Shown one piece after another: positions 1 through 5,998 of a DNA stretch of 13,888 bases. Position 1 is the first letter of the stretch. Every line of letters starts with the position of its first letter. Both the position numbers and the translations under genes were made by a program. Source of the stretch: Stramenopiles sp. TOSAG23-3 (lineage: Eukaryota > Sar); the NCBI GenBank assembly GCA_900128585.1, contig LT642339.1, forward strand, positions 1 through 13,888. Reading direction: 5' to 3'. The notes beneath the pieces were generated by a model that was not told the origin of the DNA, ran no database searches, and was given only the letters and a program-made list of their open reading frames with translations.

Positions 1-2
1 AA

Positions 3-149
3 GCTTTCCAAAACAGAAAGAAAAACATTTTGGCAGAAGGGCGACGAAGGTATTTGGAGAGGCAGCGACGAATTGAAGCCGCCGCAGCGCGTGGGGGTAT
101 GATGAATAGAGCAAGTCAAGTTTGGCGTTCAATTACTTCAAGCATTTAA
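3..149 (+). CDS. Possible C-terminal end of a gene entering from the left edge
   Basis: A frame is open from the left edge and gives 48 residues before TAA at 147-149. The encoded peptide is strongly basic and helix-like (…RRRYLERQRRIEAAAARGG…) and ends in WRSITSSI. Base composition drops sharply to AT-rich right after this stop, as it does after the other genes here, which supports a real gene end. No family is recognisable. All three minus-strand frames are also open over roughly 1-115, so strand is not certain; the minus translations showed no recognisable motif. Confidence is low because only about 50 codons are visible. Confidence 0.35.
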   Translation, partial: AFQNRKKNILAEGRRRYLERQRRIEAAAARGGMMNRASQVWRSITSSI

Positions 150-332
150 TATTGAGAACGAGTATGAAGTTGGATTGCCGCTGATCGTTGATCGACAGTA
201 ACAAATGAAGTGATAAGTTAAATTACTTCTCGTAATGATATGTATCTCTTAAAAAGTGTAAGGAAAAGAAAAACCTAATTCAGCTGTTTTATCTAAATTA
301 TAAACTTAAAGTTTTACAGCATTAACTTAAGT

Positions 333-401
333 TTAATGTTTTAAAAACAAGAAAAAGTGGCTGTTTTATTTTATTATTAATTAAAATTAATGTTTTAAAA
401 A
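333..401. repeat. 15-bp AT-rich direct repeat pair
   Basis: The 15-mer TTAATGTTTTAAAAA occurs exactly at 333-347 and 387-401, with a shorter 8-base match (TTAATGTT) at 416-423. It may be local slippage or duplication in an AT-rich 3' flank. No function is evident. Confidence 0.6.
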
Positions 402-440
402 TATATTTGTTTAAATTAATGTTCAATATAAGTTTTAAGG

Positions 441-452
441 TGTACCGGTACA
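441..452. repeat. 12-bp perfect palindrome with TACCGGTA core
   Basis: TGTACCGGTACA is its own reverse complement. It lies 15 bases past the stop of the minus-strand gene ending at 467. The TACCGGTA core (443-450) recurs at 1626-1633, 5135-5142 and 5719-5726, always outside genes. It could be a transcription-factor half-site pair, a small RNA hairpin in the 3' UTR, or a methylation or restriction-type target; the sequence does not decide. Confidence 0.7.
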
Positions 453-466
453 CTCAAGTTTGAGAT

Positions 467-1303
467 TTAATCGTTGCTTGTTGCTACTTGCCATTTTGAC
501 CGATTCAAACTTCCCCGAGAAAGGGCACTTTTTACATGAAAACGAGGAGACAGGGAAGGGCTGGTCAGATCGTCGGACTCGTAATCATCTTCGCTCAGCG
601 TCGGAGCCCGCAGATACCGCGATGAATCGGTTTCCCCATCGGATAAAAGCCTCCCACTGATCTCGACATACCGCGGCACATCGCGAGGCCAGCACAACAT
701 AAGAATTGACAAGAGCAAGTTAAGCGCAAACCGAACCACATCTACGCATGCAATGAAATACAACGGAGGCTTTTTGTGGTCCGCGTAAAATTCCATTATC
801 CCTCGAGGGCGGCAGTAAAGAATAAATAAAGACGAGACGAACTGCGAAGCAACGAAGGCTCGTAAAGCTTTCGACTGAGAGCATGCCCGGTTGTATCCTA
901 TCCATAAGCTTGCCGAACAGCACAACCACACAATTGCATGCAACACCTCCATTGACGTTTCGTTTAAAACCACATAATCCTCATTTTTATACAAAGAAAC
1001 CCACAGCCCCAAATCCATCAGGCAAGTAAAAAGCAATAGCACGCAACTCAAGATTTTCATACGAAAATTGCACAGCGGTGGAGCCGCAACGACCGGGTTT
1101 TCCAAAAGACGGCGAATGTCGATACAAAGAACCGGTAGAAAAATTATAGCAGGAACGCCCATAATAACGAAAGACAGAAAACACTGCGACACTGGCCCGG
1201 TTTCACCCTTTCGAACCATCCAATACTCTGGGCTCAAACATGCAGACGCCAATATCGGAACGTTCCCGATTGTAGTCGGGATCGCAGAACCGTTCTGATA
1301 CAT
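467..1303 (-). CDS. Five-helix membrane protein resembling an orphan ABCC-type TMD0
   Basis: Starts at ATG (1303-1301) and ends at TAA; 278 residues. Five hydrophobic helices are visible at about residues 41-63, 84-105, 118-137, 145-164 and 180-204. A short polar N-terminus precedes them, and a cytoplasmic-type tail of about 70 residues rich in Ser, Asp and Glu follows. The pattern resembles TMD0 of ABCC/MRP/YCF1 transporters: a conserved Cys-Phe (SQCFLSF) opening helix 1, an IGYNR segment closing helix 3, then a Leu-Arg-Ala-Phe-type helix 4, and a helix 5 followed by a Pro-rich exit (CWPRDVP). In known transporters TMD0 acts as a docking or trafficking domain (SUR1 with Kir6.2, TAP with tapasin). 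Here no lasso motif, six-helix core or nucleotide-binding domain follows, because the frame stops and AT-rich DNA begins. It may be a free-standing TMD0, a decayed transporter remnant, or the first exon of a larger gene. The family call rests on pattern only. Confidence 0.75.
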   Translation of the reverse strand: MYQNGSAIPTTIGNVPILASACLSPEYWMVRKGETGPVSQCFLSFVIMGVPAIIFLPVLCIDIRRLLENPVVAAPPLCNFRMKILSCVLLLFTCLMDLGLWVSLYKNEDYVVLNETSMEVLHAIVWLCCSASLWIGYNRACSQSKALRAFVASQFVSSLFILYCRPRGIMEFYADHKKPPLYFIACVDVVRFALNLLLSILMLCWPRDVPRYVEISGRLLSDGETDSSRYLRAPTLSEDDYESDDLTSPSLSPRFHVKSALSRGSLNRSKWQVATSND

Positions 1304-1560
1304 GGAACCGTTTAACTTTAAATGTTCAAGGCGCCAAAGGTGCCGAACGTTTGCCCTTCTTGCAATGCTATTTCAAACACGGTTACTGTTTCAGTGCGAC
1401 ACGATTAAATTTGGAAAGCATAACTGACTCTTAACTTTTAGAAAAATGCTCTATAGAAAGAAACATTCAATGTCCCAATGTGAATATTATAATGATGATC
1501 GAATTCGAATTTCTTAATAAATAAAATAATAATAATAAAAAAAAAAAATAAAAAATATTA

Positions 1561-1583
1561 CTACTATAAAAAAATAATAGTAG
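1561..1583. repeat. Inverted repeat, 7-bp arms with A/T loop
   Basis: CTACTAT (1561-1567) and ATAGTAG (1577-1583) are exact reverse complements separated by nine A/T-rich bases. In this composition it could be chance, but it directly precedes the palindrome cluster at 1599-1634. Confidence 0.4.
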
Positions 1584-1598
1584 AAGACACTTCTTCCC

Positions 1599-1634
1599 TA
1601 CCGCGGTACAGGTATAATACCTAGGTACCGGTAC
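1599..1634. repeat. Cluster of three adjacent palindromes
   Basis: Within 36 bases lie TACCGCGGTA (1599-1608, perfect), AGGTATAATACCT (1610-1622, perfect arms around one central base) and GTACCGGTAC (1625-1634, perfect, containing both GGTACC overlap and the TACCGGTA core). All share GGTA/TACC half-sites. The cluster is about 300 bases upstream of the minus-strand start at 1303 and about 200 bases past the stop at 1833. It looks like a multi-site regulatory element or a cruciform-prone stretch. Confidence 0.6.
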
Positions 1635-1832
1635 ATTATATTGATGTAGTATTGATTATATCCACGATTAAGAAGAGGAGGCGGCAGAGAAGAACCCACC
1701 AGATGGTGTTGTGGGTAGGGTACGGTACGGGTATTAATGTAATACCGTCCTCGCCGTTTTAGTACCACCACCGACGACCGACGGTTTCTTTCCTGTGCTG
1801 CTGCTGTGTTATTATCATTATTTATTATCATA

Positions 1833-4811
1833 CTAGCGAGCTGACTTTGATGTTGTTGGGGTTTGTATCAGATTGGTGAGTTCAACACCTTGGTTCTGTT
1901 CGGAAAAGTTAATTTGGCTGCCAGCTGCTGTAGAACTTCTGCTGACGCCCATCTCAATCTGATCCCAGCCTACAAACGCTTCCACCGCGTCGTTGCTATC
2001 CCCCAAGTCATTGTTCACCTCGGTAGACTCAGAATTGTTTTCACCGGCGCCCGTGACATTCAACCCGCTTGGGTGTGATGGCAGCGGTCCGCCCTGTCTG
2101 GGCGGGGGTCCTATGGCTATTTTTCGTTCTTCCCCATCTATAGATGTGAGGTGCAATACCGTTCTGCCGTGTTTATCAACTGAAGATAGCGTCCGTTTCG
2201 ACCTAATATTTTTTGTGGAAGCAAACGACTTCATTGATTTCAATGACTTTGCACTTTCCAGATGCATGTGCCGGATAGAACGGTGGGCGTCTAATTTTTT
2301 GGGGTTGTAATAGCTATCCGTTGCGTGCAAATGCTTTTTGCTTGGGTGCCGGGGTAAGGTATCGCCGTAAGGTATCACCATAGCCAGTGGCATAGGTGGC
2401 GGTGGTGGATAGTCGTCCAGAGTCAAAGCAGCCCCGGGGCCCTCTACATACATTCTTTTCTTATGTTTGTAGCCGGCGTAGCTACCAAGTGCGCCGAACG
2501 ACAGGGTGATCACTATAATGGCAATTGCAATCGAGTCTAAATTTCCATTTCTACTTTTTCCTTGTCCTCCTCCCCCAAAAAAATTCACCGTTTCTGTTGT
2601 GTTGTCGTTAATTCGACAATTGCGATCTATGGCAGACAAAAGCCACGACTCTTCCCGGTCTTTCTCTGCCTCTGATCTGTCCGGCACCAGGGAGCTTGCT
2701 ATTCCGACAGTGCCATGCGCAACAATTATGGACGAAGCGTCGGAATGTTTGACAAGAACACACGCTTTCCCCACAAGATGGCCCAATCCACTATACGGGA
2801 TGGACTCTTTGAAACGGGTCATGATGTTAGCAGAGCGGGACTGGAAAACGCCAAAGCTTCCCACTTCTGTAGCCCCCACGCCTTTGTTTTGGTTGCAAGA
2901 CGTTGCACTCTGCAAACTGTCTGGCACAATGGGCCCGCCAAGAAACGACCCGCCTCTGTCGTCGCATTTGGAGTACAACAATGTCTGGTACGTTGCATAC
3001 CTCTCAATGCCCGAAAAGAAGGCGTCGGCCTCAAATGCAGCACTGTCGCTGCCCGTGCTCCTAGAAAGGCGCATTTCAACTCGCCCTTTAATCCCCAAGG
3101 TCGCGTTTTCCAATTGGCATATCGCTTCGGTCCCAGCCCCCAATGCTGCGCCCATGGCGGAATTCCTTACTTCGCCGTTTTCATTTGGGTTTGATTGTCG
3201 TGGAGGAGTACCAACGCCGATCACTCCCCATAGCATTGGGTTCCCCACGCGCCCGTTTGGTTGCGAGCCGTCGTCGTGACTTTCGTACACGACAAACATT
3301 CTTCCAATGATGGACTTTACCGAATCTCTCAAGGAAACGCTGGCCGTTTCTCCTTGAGGAAAGCTTAGAAAGTGCACGCAAGAACCATTCACGACCTTAG
3401 CGGACTGGATATTCCCAAGGTCGCCAACCATGCGCATCAAGAATGGTGGTCGCCCATGAAAGTTGTTAGCGAGTGTTGGGTTAAACCGCGCAAGGTCCGA
3501 TGCGCCTCGATAGTCCCCGTGTTGAAGGATGCCGATGCCGTACCGGGAGCTTGCTGTGGTTCCTGGAGAGTGTCCGTCAAGCTGGATTCGGATGGATATT
3601 TCGCCGTTGCTTCGCTCCGAACCAAAAATTTCAACCAGTCCAGACAACGAGCTTTCATTAGTCGTCGGTATCAGCTTACCCCGCCCATACGGAGCAGAAA
3701 AACTCGTGCAGTCGTAATCCACCGAAGCGATTTGCTCTGTTGCTTCGATCACCGACGGGTGCAATTCAGATGCCATCCCAATCACCCCTCGAGCGACTAA
3801 ATGTTGGTTTTGACTGTACTCAACGCAGCCTGAATCCCAAGATTCGCAAATTACGTCAGGCTTTGAGTAAATGGCGCACGATCGGCCCACCAAGTCCGCA
3901 AATGACACGGGCTCCCGGAACGCTCCCCTGTACTTGGCATTGCCTCCCCCATTTGAACCTTGGATATTCCCCAAATCGCCAAATCGGCGCCCTGGGGCGC
4001 ATGGGATCCCATGCTTGCTATTGACGTTCCCGTACACTTCTCCTAGTGAATTGGAAGATAGATCAGCAAATTTTTGAATTTTTAACGCGTGGGAGCCTCC
4101 AGCCACGTTGCTTAATTGCACAAATACTTCGTGCCCAGGAACACCTCTGTTTTGGTGGCTTATAAGCATCACCCCCTCGACATCTGGGTGCGCGCTTGTG
4201 CCTGTGAAAAAACACACTGCTTTGTCAATGGGGTAGAAATCGTGTATTTCAGACGACCCCCCAGCAATATTGCGAAGGCCCAGCGACAGACCAACTACAC
4301 CGGTCGAGACTGCGGTGCACACGTCGTCGTCCTGCGTGTTCGGAGATACAAATAGATTCGGGCAAGCTTCCACAATGACACTCCTTCCCACAATAGAATG
4401 GTTGTCTCTTTTCGTCAATGAAAACGTTGAGTCTATTGGAGCGACTATGCCCTGGGGCATCGTTCCATTGAATAATAGATACAAATGGTTTGCGTTAAAC
4501 CCCACAACCGCCAAGTCGTTCGACGGGACAGCCGCTGCCAAAGGTTTTTCAGCCGACGGGTAAACTGATACTTTGTAGCGAACGGATGCGTTCATGCCAT
4601 TTAACTGAAAAGACACAGACACTGCGGAGCTAGATATATCTTCATCGAAGGTTATATTTCCATTTATGCCACCCCCGGCCACTTTCGGCAAAACGACAAC
4701 AGCCCGCTTAAAATCTGCCGAAGCAGAAGCATCCCTGCATATACCCAATGTCAGGCACAGCACGTGGAAATATAACACTGCCCAAGGAGATAAATTCATG
4801 TTATTGCGCAT
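1833..4811 (-). CDS. Type I membrane protein with four degenerate Cu/Zn-SOD-like domains and proline-rich tail
   Basis: The frame is open from TTG at 4883, but the first ATG is 4811-4809, giving 992 residues. A second ATG at 4799 starts an equally good signal peptide (hydrophobic WAVLYFHVLCLTLGI, then ASASA). Four SOD-like units follow at about residues 37-179, 197-350, 389-534 and 562-709. Each ends with the SOD signature (I/L)(I/V)G(R/K) followed by a GVIG-like strand (GVVGL, GVIGM, GVIGV, GTVGI). Units 2 and 3 keep HGxP and GDLGNIQ, which carry a zinc-site His and Asp in SOD1. The copper-site histidines are gone. The first His pair is Lys/Gln in unit 2 and Gly/Leu in unit 3. The bridging His is Arg in unit 3. 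The last His is Glu148, Tyr315, Tyr509 and Val687 in units 1 to 4. Dismutase activity is therefore unlikely. One transmembrane helix (about 760-781) leads to a basic, Ser-rich tail of about 210 residues with Pro-rich DDYPPPPPMPL (799-809) and GPPPRQGGPLP. Many NxS/T sites fit an extracellular region. Animal copper-only SOD-repeat proteins have comparable tandem layouts. It is transcribed divergently from the WW-tailed protease. Confidence 0.88.
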   Translation of the reverse strand: MRNNMNLSPWAVLYFHVLCLTLGICRDASASADFKRAVVVLPKVAGGGINGNITFDEDISSSAVSVSFQLNGMNASVRYKVSVYPSAEKPLAAAVPSNDLAVVGFNANHLYLLFNGTMPQGIVAPIDSTFSLTKRDNHSIVGRSVIVEACPNLFVSPNTQDDDVCTAVSTGVVGLSLGLRNIAGGSSEIHDFYPIDKAVCFFTGTSAHPDVEGVMLISHQNRGVPGHEVFVQLSNVAGGSHALKIQKFADLSSNSLGEVYGNVNSKHGIPCAPGRRFGDLGNIQGSNGGGNAKYRGAFREPVSFADLVGRSCAIYSKPDVICESWDSGCVEYSQNQHLVARGVIGMASELHPSVIEATEQIASVDYDCTSFSAPYGRGKLIPTTNESSLSGLVEIFGSERSNGEISIRIQLDGHSPGTTASSRYGIGILQHGDYRGASDLARFNPTLANNFHGRPPFLMRMVGDLGNIQSAKVVNGSCVHFLSFPQGETASVSLRDSVKSIIGRMFVVYESHDDGSQPNGRVGNPMLWGVIGVGTPPRQSNPNENGEVRNSAMGAALGAGTEAICQLENATLGIKGRVEMRLSRSTGSDSAAFEADAFFSGIERYATYQTLLYSKCDDRGGSFLGGPIVPDSLQSATSCNQNKGVGATEVGSFGVFQSRSANIMTRFKESIPYSGLGHLVGKACVLVKHSDASSIIVAHGTVGIASSLVPDRSEAEKDREESWLLSAIDRNCRINDNTTETVNFFGGGGQGKSRNGNLDSIAIAIIVITLSFGALGSYAGYKHKKRMYVEGPGAALTLDDYPPPPPMPLAMVIPYGDTLPRHPSKKHLHATDSYYNPKKLDAHRSIRHMHLESAKSLKSMKSFASTKNIRSKRTLSSVDKHGRTVLHLTSIDGEERKIAIGPPPRQGGPLPSHPSGLNVTGAGENNSESTEVNNDLGDSNDAVEAFVGWDQIEMGVSRSSTAAGSQINFSEQNQGVELTNLIQTPTTSKSAR

Positions 4812-4830
4812 TTGACAGGGGTTCCCGCAT
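4801..4830 (-). promoter_or_regulatory. Upstream ORF overlapping the start of the SOD-repeat gene
   Basis: On the minus strand an out-of-frame ATG at 4830-4828 opens a nine-codon reading frame ending in TAA at 4803-4801. It overlaps the first in-frame ATG (4811) and stops two bases before the second (4799). If the mRNA begins upstream of 4830, this uORF would tend to repress the 4811 start and favour reinitiation at 4799. The transcription start is unknown, so the role is inferred. Confidence 0.35.
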
Positions 4831-5042
4831 TGGTTTGTAATAACTAGGAGGCTGATTTGCACCCATTTTGCAACGACTGACAAAAAGAAGCGACAGCAAG
4901 TACTAATAAATGGAAGCTTGGACCGGAGTGGTGGGGCCTCATATTGTTGTCATCGAATCCGCCTTGGTAATATTTATAGATACCTTGGTAATAGATATCC
5001 TCATCATCATCAGGTCTTCTCCTCTTCCTCCTCCTCTGATGA

Positions 5043-5071
5043 TGCATGCAGTGAGTGTGGTGCATGCACCA
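5043..5071. promoter_or_regulatory. Twin TGCATGCA octamers, the second inside a 14-bp perfect palindrome
   Basis: TGCATGCA occurs at 5043-5050 and 5061-5068. The second lies inside TGGTGCATGCACCA (5058-5071), a perfect 14-bp palindrome. TGCATGCA-type sites are known targets of plant B3 factors (RY element) and of some apicomplexan AP2 factors, so a regulatory site is plausible, but the factor in this organism is unknown. The octamer also occurs by chance in coding sequence at 935-942. Confidence 0.45.
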
Positions 5072-5133
5072 ACAATTAAAAAAATTAAAAAAAAGAAGAA
5101 GACGACTTGTACCATGCCTGTACCATCCTTATT

Positions 5134-5143
5134 ATACCGGTAT
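5134..5143. repeat. 10-bp palindrome with TACCGGTA core
   Basis: ATACCGGTAT is perfectly self-complementary and carries the same TACCGGTA core as the palindromes at 443-450, 1626-1633 and 5719-5726. A pair of TGTACCAT direct repeats lies just upstream (about 5109-5127). Confidence 0.65.
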
Positions 5144-5718
5144 TAATTGTCTCTATTATTCGTGCTGCTTTTTTATTACTGCGACGTTGTCGTCTGTTTA
5201 AAACCGCACGGTCCGGTCCCTTCGGAAGAATTATTATCGATTTTACAAAAAAAAGAACATTTATTTATTATAGAATACAGTATCATCGTCGATAATAAAA
5301 ATTATTAAAAAAATATAATAATAAATAATAATATCTATTACTAATATTAATATATAAAAGTATAATATCAGCACAGCAGCAAGTTTTTAAAATAATTTTT
5401 TTTTTGTAAAGTAGAAAAAAATAATATAATAAAAAAATATCTTCTTCTTTTTAATTATATTTTATTATTATTAGCCCCTATTTATACGTATTCCAAATAA
5501 TATCCTCCACCAATTATTAAATTTTATTTATAGCTTTATTTTTATATATTTAATAAATATACATAACCACAGCAAAGCAGATAACTTGTGGAAATTATAC
5601 ATTGTATTATTATATTTATAAAAATTATTGGGATCTTTTTTCTACTTCTTCATACTGCTTCTTCGCTGTTGTTTATTTGCACACATTGTGTTGTGTCATT
5701 TTTCATTACCCGCTACGC

Positions 5719-5755
5719 TACCGGTATTATTATTACGGAATGGGTACCTGGTACC
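5719..5755. repeat. TACCGGTA palindrome plus two GGTACC palindromes
   Basis: TACCGGTA (5719-5726) is followed by two GGTACC hexamers separated by one base (5743-5748 and 5750-5755), so three GGTA/TACC-type palindromes fall within 37 bases. They lie about 250-280 bases upstream of the protease start, making this the promoter-side counterpart of the cluster at 1599-1634. Confidence 0.6.
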
Positions 5756-5811
5756 GTAGTACGGAAGCTGTGATCCAGCATCCAGCAACGCCTCCTCCGT
5801 CCTCGTCGTCG

Positions 5812-5892
5812 ATGGAGAGGATGATGATGATATAGAACGACTATTATTTATTAGGCAGCGAAGAACAGCGAAAGCATATGCTCGTAGAGTAA
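5812..5892 (+). promoter_or_regulatory. Two short upstream ORFs before the protease gene
   Basis: ATG at 5812 opens MERMMMI and stops at 5833-5835. ATG at 5878 opens MLVE and stops at 5890-5892. Both end before the chosen protease start at 5999. They matter only if the transcript begins upstream of them, which cannot be told here. Confidence 0.25.
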
Positions 5893-5998
5893 TACGAAAA
5901 GCTGACCAAGAAATATTTTTCAGGTGTAGGTTTCATTTTTCTTGTTGAAAATTATTGGCGGTCGAGCCTTTCAGTTTGTGCAACGATTAGACAACGCC

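Larger units (their letters stand above)
150..466. other. AT-rich spacer downstream of the ABCC-TMD0-like gene
   Basis: No coding sequence is seen. The stretch is very AT-rich and lies between the possible plus-strand gene end and the stop of the minus-strand gene at 467, so it probably contains that gene's 3' UTR. On the minus strand there are overlapping AATAAA hexamers at 365-370 and 370-375, about 100 bases past the stop, which could be a polyadenylation signal, though such hexamers are expected by chance in this composition. It also holds a 15-bp direct repeat and a palindrome, listed separately. No convincing intron-exon structure extends the minus-strand gene through this region. Confidence 0.5.
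1304..1832. other. Spacer: 5' region of the TMD0-like gene and 3' region of the SOD-repeat gene
   Basis: Both flanking genes are on the minus strand, so this holds the promoter and leader of the gene at 467-1303 and the 3' UTR of the gene ending at 1833. I see no supported gene; short frames such as minus 1598-1831 have no signal, domain or coding-like composition. It contains an A/T-only tract around 1515-1560, an inverted repeat at 1561-1583, a palindrome cluster at 1599-1634, and a 7-bp hairpin (GGTATTA/TAATACC, loop of three) at 1730-1746. A minus-strand AATAAA at 1826-1821 sits only seven bases past the upstream stop, so its role in polyadenylation is doubtful. Confidence 0.5.
4812..5998. 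promoter_or_regulatory. Divergent intergenic region (bidirectional promoter)
   Basis: About 1.2 kb separates two head-to-head genes, so both promoters must lie here. No gene is supported inside; frames such as plus 5588-5835 are low-complexity A/T translations. The middle (about 5280-5600) is extremely AT-rich, while the two ends are more balanced. Marked elements are twin TGCATGCA octamers with a 14-bp palindrome (5043-5071), a TACCGGTA palindrome at 5134-5143, another such cluster at 5719-5755, and a pyrimidine-rich stretch near 5014-5037. No TATA box or initiator can be assigned with confidence in such AT-rich DNA. Confidence 0.6.

Noticed and set aside
1598-1831. 77-codon minus-strand frame next to the SOD-repeat stop
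   Set aside because: Composition and content look like translated spacer; no motif.
2506-3279. 257-codon plus-strand frame
   Set aside because: Opposite-strand shadow of the SOD-repeat gene; no domains, and the minus-strand reading shows clear SOD signatures.
1833-4811. Active Cu/Zn superoxide dismutase
   Set aside because: The last copper-site His is replaced in all four units, and the earlier copper ligands are also lost in the two units that align best.
4812-4883. TTG start of the SOD-repeat frame at 4883
   Set aside because: A eukaryotic start at TTG is unlikely; ATG at 4811 (or 4799) gives a proper signal peptide.
5588-5835. Overlapping plus-strand frames of 61-77 codons in the spacer
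   Set aside because: Low-complexity A/T translations without conserved motif; they lie in the promoter region.
5942-5998. TTG start of the protease frame at 5942
   Set aside because: The first in-frame ATG is 5999 and leads straight into a signal peptide.
5881-5998. Possible 3' splice site (ttttcag at 5917-5923) upstream of the protease
   Set aside because: No paired donor can be identified and the ATG frame needs no splicing, although a 5' UTR intron cannot be excluded.
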